Origin: Endomychus coccineus
Taxonomy: Eukaryota > Arthropoda > Insecta > Coleoptera > Endomychidae
NCBI GenBank assembly: GCA_958510875.1
Contig: OY294067.1
Span: 150,176,962-150,240,961 of the forward strand
Direction: 5' to 3'
Length of the DNA stretch: 64,000 nucleotides
A program made the translations under genes and the position numbers. The notes beneath the pieces were generated by a model. That model did not search any database, was not told the origin of the DNA, and saw only the letters and a program-made list of their open reading frames with translations. Shown here piece after piece: positions 47,829 to 57,734 of this stretch (position 1 is its first letter; every line of letters begins with the position of its first letter).

Positions 47829-48068
47829 TATAATCAAAGTATAAAGGTCTGCTGGAGCCTCCCTACCATCGTTTCTCGCGCTAGGTGACGTCACCTGGCT
47901 CCTCCAATCACAGCCTTGCTCTCATCGGTGGTCGCCGTCACGTAACAACATCATATTATGTAGTCGTTAATAACATTAAATAAACGAAATAAAAGACCAA
48001 TCATCTTGCACTCGAATTTTAAAAAGAGTAGAAGTGAGGCTCCAGCAGACCTTTATACTTTGACTATG
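47829..48068. mobile_element. 240-bp MITE derived from the P element
   Basis: The ends TATAATCAAAGTATAAAGGT and ACCTTTATACTTTGACTATG match the P-element termini with a few changes. The subterminal blocks CATCGTTTCTCGCGCTAGGT, GACGTCACC and GCACTCGAATTTTAAAAAGA are also shared. The flanks ATCTTGTC (47821-47828) and ATCTTGTA (48069-48076) form an 8-bp target duplication with one mismatch. It is non-coding, so it depends on a transposase elsewhere. Confidence 0.92.
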
Positions 48069-48076
48069 ATCTTGTA

Positions 48077-48285
48077 AGAGTTTCCAAAAGCCATTCATTC
48101 CAGTCAGTTTTTAAATGTCATTTGTTGTGAATCAAAATTAACTATGGTGGCATCCTATACTTCTTAATCTGAACCTACATTATATAGTTGGAAATATTCT
48201 TTTCATAGATTATTGTCGAATGAAGCCATACTTTTTTGCTGGTTGCAATATTCAATCTAAGTCATTCTGAATGATCAGTCCATTA
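48077..48285 (+). repeat. Direct repeat, right copy, flanking the P-element pair
   Basis: Contains TATAGTTGGAAATATTCTTT, TTCATAGATTATTGTCGAAT and GAAGCCATACTTTTTTGCTG. It is the partner of 45890-46108. An older segmental duplication, or two copies of a dispersed repeat, would explain the pair. Confidence 0.75.
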
Positions 48286-50238
48286 ATTTATTTCTCCTTG
48301 TACTGTCTTTACTAAGATACAAGTTGATACGTTTGTCTGTTTGACAACAGAATAACTTGGGTTTCGAAGACACATCACAGATGGGAATCTTCAATCATAA
48401 TAATGTAAAAATGCAACTTATCATCCTGTTTAGGATTTAATTGCAAATATTTTCATCAATAATAAACTGGCAGATAAGAAATGACGTTTTATAATCAATA
48501 ACATTGTGTAATTGCTTATATTGGAGATATTTTGGGTTGGTTGAAACGAAATGGAACCATTTTCCCTAACTTAGACTCAATGTAGGGAGACTTCCGCTTC
48601 AATTGAAAGCAAGTTTTCAAGAACTGCACTAATGATTATAAAATCAGTAACAGATTATCAGATGAGTCAGTGAGCAGGATCAATCCGTGGATATCCATTG
48701 AAGCCATCAGAGACTGGGTTTAATAGGCCAATATTTATAAGAAAATTAAAGATGCATGCTTGCACTGGGCTTCGACAGGTTTCATTGAATATAGAATGTA
48801 GTTTTTGATAATGTTATGTTCTTGGTATATTGAAACACTTTTCATCACTTATATAATATAAATATTAATGTGACTATAGATTCGACAGCTAGCATGTCAT
48901 CTTGGATATGATACAAAAGTATAAATAAATATGGAAGATCTAAAGATATTTATAGTTAAATATACAAGTAACAAGTGATATTTCGGTTTGAATAAGGGAG
49001 ATCATATCGCTGAATAATTGGAATGAGATGATTGGGTAGAGTTAACCATGTAATTAGGAAACTGTCAATGCAGAGATTTACCAGGACGGTGCAAATTAGT
49101 GGATTATGGGCGAGTTTTGAGTTATCAAGACATCGAAAAGAATGCTGTAGTACAAGTCTAATTGATCATTTGAAATTTTACTGTCATCATTTTTTACACT
49201 TTTGATAATTTCTATTGATCCTAGTTTTTTAATTTAAAACCTCTACTCTGATTATGAAAAATTTCACTTCATCTAAATTTATAAAAGTGTGCCCTGTTTC
49301 TAAAACTCTTCGTACCTTGAGCCGTTTTCGAGCTATTGAGCAAAGTGGTGTCTCGCTATTCGCTCTGTTTCACGTGTCGTTCGATGCGCTAACTATCTGG
49401 CTGATTGTAAGGAGAAATGGAAAACAAGATATCCGCTGCCAGTCGCATCTGCTGATACGGCACACGACAAAGGGCTAGCGCATTACGTCGACGGTAACCG
49501 ACAAAGGGCTCTTTTCACTAATTTAATTGAAAGGGGCAAATACAAAAGATGGATTGAGTCTAGCGAAATAAGACTTTTGCTTAAGGCGGAGTGAGCCCAC
49601 CGAACAGTAAAATGAACTAAAAAAAATTATATAAGACTTCGATTTCAACTAATTCAATTGAGACGGAGCGAATGATGTTTTTGCTCTTTTCGGTTCACTC
49701 ACTTCATCCTAATCTTTTAGGCATATGCACAGCGTATCACCGACCTCGTAACATAGACTTATACTGTAAAATTGAATACTACACTGTTGACATCACTTTT
49801 ATCTGTAACTTCCGTATTATATTTTTCTATGTCACATTATATTCATTTGCTGGAAGATTTCATATTGTTATTATTACTCACATATGTCAGTTCTGTCTTC
49901 CGTCATAATTGACAACTAGTGTAACGGTGAGCCGAGCCTATTATTTTATAATAAATCTGAACTGAAATTCAGATTACTCCAGATCTAATATTGCCAGATG
50001 AGTGAATAGGTTCGGAATCCTATATCACTGCTTGTAACACTTGAACTTGTAACATTCGGCTGGGTATTATTTCAGGTAGCGTTAAAACCCCATCGACGTG
50101 TTATATGAATTTGAAAATTGTTTGTTGTAACCTGTTCGGGTATCTGAGATCTTTGTTGATCCGTGTACCCTAGAGGTTCCTCAAAGCTGCCACAACTAGG
50201 TGTATATTTCAGCCCACCTAGAAGCTGTTTTCGACAAC
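48286..50238. other. Intergenic stretch, nothing firmly recognised
   Basis: AT-rich DNA. The part 49290-49510 is less AT-rich (GAGCCGTTTTCGAGCTATTG, GACAAAGGGCTAGCGCATTA, and GACAAAGGGCTC again 50 bp on). It resembles non-coding ends of mobile elements, but I cannot assign it. No coding family is seen. Confidence 0.4.
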
Positions 50239-50244
50239 GATGCC

Positions 50245-51568
50245 AGTAGATCAACATGACTACTTCAGGAAAAGGATATCCGGTCTTCACTTCCGGTCTA
50301 GCTGTTGGTGTGCATCCGGTGTGAGGTTGTCCTTATCAGTTTTGAAAGGATGCATGTGATGAGGGAAGGATGTAGGTGATAAGGTGTGTGAGATACGGAT
50401 AGGTTGTTTGTAAAGAGTATACAGGATGCCTGTAAGGAGTATGTCACATGTACAGGGTCACGTGACTATCACGTGACAGCTGTCATGGTGGATCAAGGGT
50501 ACAGACTGCTTTGTGGAGGTGTCGCCACCACGTGACAGCTGTCATGGCGGACCAAAGGTACAGACTGCTTCGTAGAGGTGACGCCACCACGTGACAGCTG
50601 TCATGGTGATCCAAAGGTACAGACTGCTTCGTGGAGGTGTCGCCACCACGTGACAGCTGTCATGACGGGCCAAAGGTACAGACTGCTTCGTGTAGGTGAT
50701 GCCACCACGTGACAGCTGTCATGGCTGATCGAAGGTACATACTGCTATGTGGAGGTGTCGCCACCACGTAACAGTTGTCTCATGGCGAGCCAAAGGTACA
50801 GACTGCTTCGTGGAGGTGTCGCCCTCAAGTGACAGCTGTCATGATGGATCGAAGATACAGACTGCTTCGTGAAGGTGTCGCCACCACGTGACAGCTGTCT
50901 CATGGTGGGCCAAAGGTACAGACTGCTTCCGCGTGACAGCTGTCGTTGAAGGTACAGACTGCTTCGTGGAGATGGCGCCACCAGTTCGACTCGTCCGACT
51001 CGTGCGACTCGTACGGTTTTGAAATCACACGATCTGTCACGCGGTGAGATATCATGACGTATGTCACTTCGACGAGGTGTCTGTCACGTGGGGCTTCAAC
51101 GAGGTGTCTGTCACGAGGTGTCATGGCGGCTATCACGTACCATAGAGCTGAAGGATATAGAGCTAACCCAAGTCAAAACTATAGAGCATCATGGTGGCGG
51201 AAAGAGTTGTCATGGCCGCTGTCACGTGGGTCTTCAACGAGGTGTCATAGCGTCTGTCACGTGAGAACTCCATCAAGGTGTCATGTCGTGTCTTGGCGGG
51301 TGTGACGTGGTGGATCCATGACGCATCTGTCACGTGAACTGTCGTGGCGGATCTGTGAATGTCAACCATAGTTTTATAGGTATCAAATGAAAAGTCTTGA
51401 CAGGCAGAATGTTAATTTCCATATTTTTGTTGAGGTAAAATCAATATGATGCATGCAAATTGGGTGGAGGGAACATCCAACAATAGCTTTATGTGTATCA
51501 AAATACATGATAATTTTGACGAGTAAGTGATGTTTTATTGAATTGAAGATCCGGCGATCATAGTTTAC
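50245..51568 (+). repeat. Polinton left terminal inverted repeat
   Basis: It is about 1324 bp and pairs with 61657-63003. Matching landmarks are CATCCGGTGTGAGGTTGTCC near the end, GTCACGCGGTGAGATATCAT near 51032, and GATCCGGCGATCATAGTTTA at the inner edge. It contains the 59-bp array listed separately. The two arms differ by scattered substitutions and by repeat number. Confidence 0.95.
50465..50985 (+). repeat. 59-bp minisatellite in the left Polinton terminal repeat, about 9 units
   Basis: Units begin CACGTGACAGCTGTCATGG and continue with CAAAGGTACAGACTGCTTCG and GGAGGTGTCGCCAC. Starts are near 50471, 50530, 50589, 50648, 50707, 50766, 50826, 50885 and 50934. Each unit carries two palindromes side by side, CACGTG (an E box) and ACAGCTGT. 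The open frames across the array are repeat artefacts. Confidence 0.93.
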
Positions 51569-51775
51569 GAACGATGATGATGTCACTGCTCCACACCGGT
51601 GACAGTAACTGATTCAATCCGGCGACCAAAATTTATGAACGATGATGACGTCACTGCTTCAAACCGATGATAGTAAATTCAATCCGGCGCACATAGTTTA
51701 CGAACGATGATGACGTCACCGGCGGCATTTATTGTTTCAATCCGGCGACCATAGTTCACGAACTATAATGGTCAG
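51548..51775 (+). repeat. 58-68-bp tandem repeat with TGACGTCA motifs, 4 units
   Basis: Units start at CCGGCG (51551, 51619, 51684, 51742) and read CCGGCGACCATAGTTTACGA followed by ACGATGATGACGTCACTGC in consensus. TGACGTCA (a CRE-like palindrome) is exact in the second and third units, and GATGTCAC is a variant in the first. Only the first unit lies in the terminal repeat; the array extends inward on the left side only. The related phrase CAAACCGGTGATGGTAACT recurs near 52627, bracketing the plus-strand gene. Confidence 0.88.
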
Positions 51776-51910
51776 ATGAGGAATAAAATGCGAGTGATAA
51801 TAATTATATCTACTCATCATTCATCACATTGATATTGAGAAGTCTATGTGTAAATGTGAATAGTTGGAGGTTATGAAATAGATATCCAGTAAGTTTGTAA
51901 ATGTGTCATT

Positions 51911-52546
51911 ATGCATATATCTTTTGAAGAATACACACGTAGACTTTGCAAATTTGTGGAGAAAGTTCATGAACTAAGAAGAGACTTGAATTTTTACGAA
52001 AATAAAATAGAAGTTATGAGACTGTTGAATACATTAAGTGTAAAAAGTGAAGATAATGATGGGAGTGGGGGTGCTAAACCAAATTCCGTGATTCTAAACA
52101 CTATTCTATACGCGAACGTTCCTCAACACGTTGAACGCATTTATATTTGCCTGAAGGATGTTGCAACCGATGATGGTGGGGAGTGTAGCCGTACCGAATG
52201 GATTCCGATGAATTTTCGAAAAATCAACGATAATCAATTGAAAGTATTCGCATTCAACATTTCACAAGACAATCGTACCATCATACATTATAAACTCAAA
52301 CTTTTATTCTTTGATCGGAGTGAGGGAGATATGGCTGAATGGCAAATGATCCAACAATCATCATGTTTACCACATCTCATACAAAAGACAATATCAACAC
52401 CATCCACACGTACATCATCCTCACTAGACAAAGAAATTTCTAAAATTTTGGCAATTTTGCATGCAATTTTATCTTCATCATCAGTACTAATGTTGAAAAT
52501 GTTTGTTAAATATGTAAAGAAGGCTATTTACTATGTAAATAAATGA
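51911..52546 (+). CDS. Unrecognised Polinton gene on the opposite strand
   Basis: A 211-codon frame starts at ATG (MHISFEEYTRRLCKFVEKVH) and is free of interruptions. The first 60 residues look helical and charged (RRDLNFYENKIEVMRLLNTL). The middle, 75-140, has alternating hydrophobic and polar residues like a beta-rich domain (VPQHVERIYICLKDVATDDG, VFAFNISQDNRTIIHYKLKL). The end has a hydrophobic helix (ISKILAILHAILSSSSVLML) followed by a basic tail, which could insert into a membrane. I do not recognise the family. It is the only gene of the element on the plus strand, next to the left terminal repeat, and one of only two that remain open, which suggests recent or continued constraint. Confidence 0.75.
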   Translation: MHISFEEYTRRLCKFVEKVHELRRDLNFYENKIEVMRLLNTLSVKSEDNDGSGGAKPNSVILNTILYANVPQHVERIYICLKDVATDDGGECSRTEWIPMNFRKINDNQLKVFAFNISQDNRTIIHYKLKLLFFDRSEGDMAEWQMIQQSSCLPHLIQKTISTPSTRTSSSLDKEISKILAILHAILSSSSVLMLKMFVKYVKKAIYYVNK

Positions 52547-52649
52547 TTGTATGAAGATATAAGTGTTTTAATGAAACAAACAGAATGAAAACAATAATTC
52601 AGATATATGGTGATGACTTCACTGCTTCAAACCGGTGATGGTAACTAAT

Positions 52650-53402
52650 TCAACTGGGACGTTCCAAATTCATTGATGTTTTAACAGCCCAAATGTCGCG
52701 AGTGGTCTCTTTCATCAACGGATTTTCATGCAGATCCCAACTACGGAATGGAATCAGAATAGGCTTCTTAGCACTCAATCCCTCCAACATTTGAAATTTA
52801 ACTTGATTATTTGTAAACACATGTCCCACTTTTAATGCTATCGTCTTCACATTTATTTTGGGTGTTTCCGTGCCTGTGCTATTAGTATAGCAATCGTTAT
52901 CGGTTCGAGACCTCATCAAGCGCAGCTCCTATTTTCCACTCAAAAGAAGAAAATTCAACGGTATACATAAATTGATTTTATTATTGTAGACTGAACTCAT
53001 TGCATCATTATATAAACATCCAGAAATAGCTACAGGTATAGATTCATGTTCGGCATATGTTAGATATGCTCTGATGATGCTGACAATACCAGGGTCACGT
53101 ACTTTGTCTATCTCTTTTCCATTCAATTCATAACTGATATATTCGAAGAGAAACGCTCCGAAATTATTCGTTAGGGTACATTCACCATCACCACTTGCTT
53201 CTGGCTGGAATTCTGCTTCGATGAATGAAGCAGACGAGGCCAAATCTACCAATACATCTTGTTGATTGATTAATATCTCAATTTCATCGCTGTTGCCAAA
53301 AGATGTTGTGTGTGGATAGTAGGTATGAGTTTCTTCTCGGATGATGTCTTCATTGAAGTTTGGCTCGTTGAATATTTGAAGTTTTTCCGACATTGTAACC
53401 AA
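52650..53402 (-). pseudogene. Polinton major capsid protein (double jelly-roll), truncated
   Basis: The frame opens at 53402. It contains FGAFLFEYISYELNGKEIDK followed by VRDPGIVSIIRAYLTY near residue 80-110, the hallmark of Polinton hexon-like capsid proteins, then INLCIPLNFLLLSG. An in-frame TAG lies at 52929-52931, directly followed in the same frame by LMRSRTDNDC and, further on, RSWDLHENPLMKETTRDIWA, another conserved block. Sequence expected between LLLSG and the RSRTDN block is shortened. The C-terminal half is missing: the coding similarity ends near 52650 and repeat-like sequence begins. Intact homologues are some 600 residues, whereas about 250 codons remain here. Capsid assembly is not possible from this copy. 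Confidence 0.85.
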
Positions 53403-53544
53403 GGAACTTCAAAAAATTTATGTTTTCTATTGACAGTGATGCAGAAGCAACCCTCTCCCTTGAACTCGTCGTAGATGATGACTGATGGTCAATATGAGAA
53501 CGTCTTCTATTGCTGGAATCCAAACCCATGTTCTCAAGTGACGT

Positions 53545-54380
53545 CTACTGCAACAACAACCTTCTCAGATGAATTCTTTTCATATAATGAATGCTGGTGA
53601 TTATTGGATTATCATTTATTATTGTGAGCCATAACCTCGTGGTCTTTTCCAACTCCAATCGTATAATAATTTCTTCCCCACGAAAATTCACCCGTTTCCA
53701 ATTCTGATCTGAAATATTCAGTGTGATGTTATCAAAGGACGTCTTGTTGATGATCAGTAGATAAATAAGATTCTTCGGCTCTATATCAATGGAAAACCCA
53801 GGTGGTATAAGAGGTGAAAACTCATATATCGTATGAGCTAACTTATTGTTATAATATGCTCCTGCGGTTAAGTTACACTCCAATAGTTTGAACTTTGATT
53901 ATGTTTATAGGTCGATCAGATACATGTAGTTCACGAGATGTCAATTCCTTTTTGCTGAATCCCAACAGTTCGCTTATACTAACTATCTATAGGAATAAAA
54001 TTCACTTCAAAATCACTCCTCAGCTCTGTGTGTAGAGTGTTGTTGTTAGATTCTATTGATAATTTCCGGTCACGTTCTTCTTGCTTCACTTCTATCCCAC
54101 AAACTGCACTTTTTATGAAATCCTCGATGTCTGTCAACTCGTAGGACCACGTAGGTATAGTAACTACTTCTTTCTCACCCTTCACACTTTTATAATAATA
54201 TTTATTAAAACCTTCTGCAATGTTCGGAATGCTATTGTACGTATGCAAACCAACAAGTGCGATAGAATAATATGAATGAGGATCTAGTTCTATTGGTGGG
54301 TGAGAATCTACAGAGAAGTGAGAGCTCTTACCCGTGATAATAAACGTCTGAGACATGATTGATGAAAACTTTATCAACAA
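53545..54380 (-). pseudogene. Polinton minor capsid (penton-like) protein, frameshifted
   Basis: The first piece, 54380-53979, contains PPIELDPHSYYSIALVGLHT followed by YNSIPNI and IPTWSYELTDIEDFIKSAV. These are typical of the Polinton minor capsid protein, a single jelly-roll penton homologue. A frame change near 53979 leads to SELLGFSKKELTSRELHVSD, and a second near 53885 leads to the last open piece, 53883-53545 (LTAGAYYNNKLAHTIYEFSP, PGFSIDIEP). The order and total length (about 275 codons) look complete, so the gene was lost by small indels and not by deletion. It lies directly downstream of the protease and upstream of the major capsid gene. Confidence 0.8.
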
Positions 54381-54407
54381 TCCATTTATATACTAATGAA
54401 TGCAGGG

Positions 54408-54694
54408 TTAGTCGACCACAACTGAAGAGTTAGAGAGGAATTCCAAACATAACTGGCCACAATTATAAGTGTTATATTGCTGAAAATTGTCGTGATTGAA
54501 TAATATCTTACACTTTTTGAAATAATCCAATAGTTCGTGAGGGGGGCGTAAATTGCCAAGACTATCATGATGTAAAACTGTATCACCGACTTTATCAAAC
54601 TCAACCCAGTGAGTGCCTTCATTTTCCGAGCTATATAAATTAACTATTCCACGCTCGTTTTTCATGGTCCGTTGGATGGCAGTTCATCACGCAT
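54408..54694 (-). pseudogene. Adenain-type cysteine protease, shortened and frameshifted
   Basis: Read on the minus strand from the ATG at 54694, MRDELPSN is followed by a one-base frame change near 54665 and then GIVNLYSSENEGTHWVEF, HHDSLGNLRPPHELLDYF and QQYNTYNCGQLCLEFL. The histidine of GTHWV, the aspartate of HDSLG and the cysteine of NCGQLC correspond to the catalytic triad of adenovirus-type maturation proteases. The stop of the upstream PLA2 gene lies about 10 bp before this ATG, a tight viral-type arrangement. The protein is about 95 residues against about 200 in adenain, so only the core is represented. In intact relatives it processes capsid proteins. Confidence 0.85.
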
Positions 54695-54704
54695 AAATAC
54701 TCCT

Positions 54705-55562
54705 CTAAAATGGGGAATTTTCAGAGCTTTTGCTAGTTTTCGTGGATCGAGATCGGTAAGAGGTCTTCTGGGTAGGTTTATACTGACAGTTTTTTAGATG
54801 TTTATTAAAATATAGACCAAGATCTTTGCGATACTTTTCCAAATATAGACCAGATTCTCGTTTCCCGAAAGCTATAGCTTCCATTGTTTTATTATGTCTT
54901 TCCGTTTCCTCCAAGGTTTTCCGAGCTGCGTTGCTGTCGTTGACGGCCTTAGCGATGCCTGCACTTCCTCCCGCCAATGCTCCAGCAGCTGATAAGCCGG
55001 CAAATAGAGGTATTAAAAATGGTAGGAATCCTTCAGTCTTTTGAATAGGAATTACTCTTGGTAATCGAACATTTTTCCGAACACTTGCTTTTTTGAATTG
55101 TTTTCGTGCAACTTTCAACGCTGTTTGACATGTTCTCTTCAAACTGGCTGAGTCAAACTTATTCCCCATAACTTTTCTCTCCCCATCGACAATTGCACTT
55201 CCGAACTCAACCTTCTTCCTCATACCCATCCCCAATTTCCTCTTTGCCTTCATAATTTTATTCACACCGAAAGCGGCAATCCTCTCTCCAAATTTCATGT
55301 CTTTAGATTTGACACGTTGCCGAACAGCGTTCTCTGATATTTTATCCGCCTCGTCACGTCCTTCCAAACCAGCGTTTCGCAGATATGAAATATCGTGTTG
55401 GCGGCAAACTTTATCGAGTGGATTGATACCTGGATCTCCTCTTCTCAACCGTTCTTCTAATTTTGTACCGGGACCACAGAAACGATAACCTGGAATATGA
55501 AGTTCAAACGGGAGCTTGTTTATAAGCGTATTGAGAACACCTTCTCCTACGTACGCTTCCAT
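54705..55562 (-). CDS. PLA2-domain capsid-associated protein of the Polinton
   Basis: It is open for 286 codons from the ATG at 55562 (MEAYVGEGVLNTLINKLPFE). The frame extends to 55655, but this methionine fits better as the start because similarity begins there. Residues 25-60 read YRFCGPGTKLEERLRRGDPG followed by INPLDKVCRQHDISYL. These are the calcium-loop glycines and the HD catalytic pair of a parvovirus/Polinton-type phospholipase A2. The middle is strongly basic (KAKRKLGMGMRKK). Near residue 195-225 a glycine/alanine-rich hydrophobic stretch (FLIPLFAGLSAAGALAGGSA) could act on membranes. The protein resembles the PLA2-bearing minor virion proteins of Polintons and adintoviruses. It is intact, unlike its neighbours. 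Confidence 0.85.
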   Translation of the reverse strand: MEAYVGEGVLNTLINKLPFELHIPGYRFCGPGTKLEERLRRGDPGINPLDKVCRQHDISYLRNAGLEGRDEADKISENAVRQRVKSKDMKFGERIAAFGVNKIMKAKRKLGMGMRKKVEFGSAIVDGERKVMGNKFDSASLKRTCQTALKVARKQFKKASVRKNVRLPRVIPIQKTEGFLPFLIPLFAGLSAAGALAGGSAGIAKAVNDSNAARKTLEETERHNKTMEAIAFGKRESGLYLEKYRKDLGLYFNKHLKNCQYKPTQKTSYRSRSTKTSKSSENSPF

Positions 55563-55884
55563 ACAGACTGATGAAAATTCAAGATTGCACCGTAATTCAA
55601 CGAGGGGAGGGAGAAAGACCAAAGATCTCAAAATAATATTTTTTATCAATTTCAAAATTTTCTCAATACAAAAGACTTAAGTATAATCTTAACAATATAT
55701 GTTTCAAATATTATAATCTTCACTCTCGATTCACCCTCATAGTCACGGAATTTTGTTCCATTATGATATCCATACCCTCGAGTCAATAATATCCCCGCTT
55801 TTTGTTTGTTTCTGATAATCTCCGAATGTTCAATGATGGGTTCATTGAACGAAATCCGAATTATCGATCCAACTGTTGTGATTA

Positions 55885-56830
55885 TTATCTAGACCCAACC
55901 ATTTCACATACTGTTGGCCCCCTCCTCTTTCGTAATATTTTTTCGACTAAATACACATCGTTTTGTTTTGTTTTCTGTAATTCATTTTCGTAGAATCCTC
56001 CACTTATCGTTTTTTCCAACATATCTTGCAAAATATATGTAACAGGAGCTGTTATGTGAACTCTTATAATTTTAAACAATTCTGTCGACCAATTGGGCGA
56101 ATATCCTTTTCCAAATATATGTTTAGCCTTACTTATTCGCACCACATCTCCAACGTTGTATTTGTGAGGCAGAGCTAACTTGATGTGTGAATAGGATCGC
56201 TTCAATATCTCGCTCTCAATCTGTTTCGTCACTTTTATTGGAGCCATATTTATAGTACTATGTTAACGTTTATTATCTTTCTCTGTGGTTTCTTCAAGTA
56301 TATCAATCCATTCGTATTTCTCGCTATGACAGAATTGTTTGTCGAGCGTTTCCTTCAACATTCGAATGACACGTTCAGCAATGGCTGCTTTTTTCACACC
56401 ACGTATTATAATGATTGATATTATGTTTCTTCATTAGATCGTTAAAGGGTTCATTGAAGAATTCTTTTCCCTGATCGCTTTGCAGATTCCCAGGCTTACG
56501 ATATCCTTCTAGCAATATAGAACTGACAGCTTTCCGAACCTTGCCGGCAGATTTCGTTTTCAACGGACGAGTCCACAGAAATTTCGAGAGGCAATCGATC
56601 ATAACCAAAATGTATTTGAATCCTCTATTTTCACGAGCGTGATCATCCATTTCAGCCAGATCCATTTGCCACAAATTATCCAAACCTTTTATGATTGTTC
56701 TGCGCCGTTTGAAATTCTTCCTATCCGGCTTATGAAGCTCATGCACAACTTGTTCTCTACTCATCCTATCAATGAGGAAATCTAGTGTAGAATTAATTTT
56801 TTGGGTATATTCACATGATTTGGGGTTATA
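55885..56830 (-). pseudogene. Polinton retroviral-type integrase, frameshifted
   Basis: The core from 56764 shows NLWQMDLAEMDDHA (first aspartate), YILVMIDCLSKFLWTRPLKT and LQSDQGKEFFNEPF (second aspartate). A frame change near 56395 then leads to AIAERVIRMLKETLDK, which carries the glutamate of the DDE triad, and to KQFCHSEKYEWIDIL. The frame stops near 56255. A separate open piece, 56247-55885, holds the chromodomain/SH3-like tail (YNVGDVVRISKAKHIFGKGY, SPNWSTELFKI and GGFYENEL). N-terminally the frame can be followed to about 56830 without the HHCC finger. The enzyme would join element ends to the target and create the 6-bp duplication seen here. It is now inactive. Confidence 0.88.
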
Positions 56831-57301
56831 CGTTTCACAGAGACCTGCTTTGTTGTTGTAGATGATGAGGGTCTCTTCTTAGAAGGTTCCACAGATGTCA
56901 TCCCTCGTTCTAACGCCTCCACTTCACTAGTAATGTCATTTAGACGCATGTTCACACTGTTAAATGTTATTGATGTCTCTTAATTGATTTCTGTTTTCCC
57001 TCACACTATCACTGATTGTTTTATACTCTGATTTTATATCGATCTCCATTCCATTATATTTATTCTGAATGTTTGTCAGATGTTTATCCATGGTGAGAAT
57101 AACCTTCTCATTCGTTAATTTATGTTCATCCAGATCCTTGTTGATATCTTTGATCATATTATCAACCCTAACATTGGAGGTATCTTCAAGACTGGTTTCC
57201 GTTTTCAGATTCATATTGTGTGGTAATTTATCAACATATACTTTATTTGCAACATCTCCATCATCATTCGGCGATTTTACGTTGCACAATCTACGATTTT
57301 C
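56831..57301 (-). pseudogene. Polinton fibre-like coiled-coil protein fragment
   Basis: The open piece 57289-56960 begins CNVKSPNDDGDVANKVYVDK. The motif P-x-N-D-x-D-A-x-x-K-x-Y-V-D is found near the start of repeats in Polinton and phage tail-fibre-like proteins. The rest is charged and heptad-like (IKDINKDLDEHKLTNEKVIL, YKTISDSVRENRNQLRDI), consistent with a coiled coil. The frame ends at 56960. The next 130 bp could hold its continuation in another frame (SKKRPSSSTTKQVSVKRI). No start is evident, and the upstream sequence is a tandem duplication, so the gene is partial. The function in a putative virion is inferred only. Confidence 0.55.
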
Positions 57302-57675
57302 ATATCATTACTTCCATAGCTCGTTAGGAATAATCTTTTTCCGTGAACTTGTTTGAAATTATTAATAAATATATTTGTATCATATCTCCACATGGAAGAG
57401 GAGGCTCTGCCGAACTTATACATCGAAACCATCTTTATAACTGTGATGAATTTGTCTTACACTCGGTTTTTGTTCAATTACATCAGCTATCATAACTTCC
57501 ACCGCTCGTTAGGAATAATCCTTGTCCGTCAACTTGTTTGAAATTATTATTAAATATATTTGTATCATATATCCACATGAAAGAGGAGGCTCTGCCAACC
57601 TTATTCATCGAAACCATATTTATAACTATGATGAATTTGTCTTAAACTCGGTTTTTGTTCAATTACACCAGCTTC
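57302..57675. repeat. Tandem duplication of about 187 bp inside the Polinton
   Basis: 57302-57487 and 57488-57675 are near-identical. Both contain CGTTAGGAATAATC, CAACTTGTTTGAAATTATTA, AGAGGAGGCTCTGCC and GATGAATTTGTCTTA. Neither strand has an open frame through it. It separates the fibre-like remnant from the following gene and may mark where other Polinton genes were lost. Confidence 0.9.
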
Positions 57676-57734
57676 TATCAATTCTTCTATTATCTCAACA
57701 ACTATCTCGTTGTGATGGTTATTGTTACCAGCGT

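Noticed and set aside
50745..51369. Open frames in the Polinton terminal repeats, including basic serine/arginine-rich ones, and their partners near 61989-62780
   Set aside because: They follow the 59-bp repeat period and exist in all frames; they are products of tandem repetition.
55885..56830. LTR retrotransposon based on the retroviral-type integrase
   Set aside because: No LTRs, protease-RT-RNase H or primer-binding site; neighbours are Polinton capsid, protease and ATPase genes.
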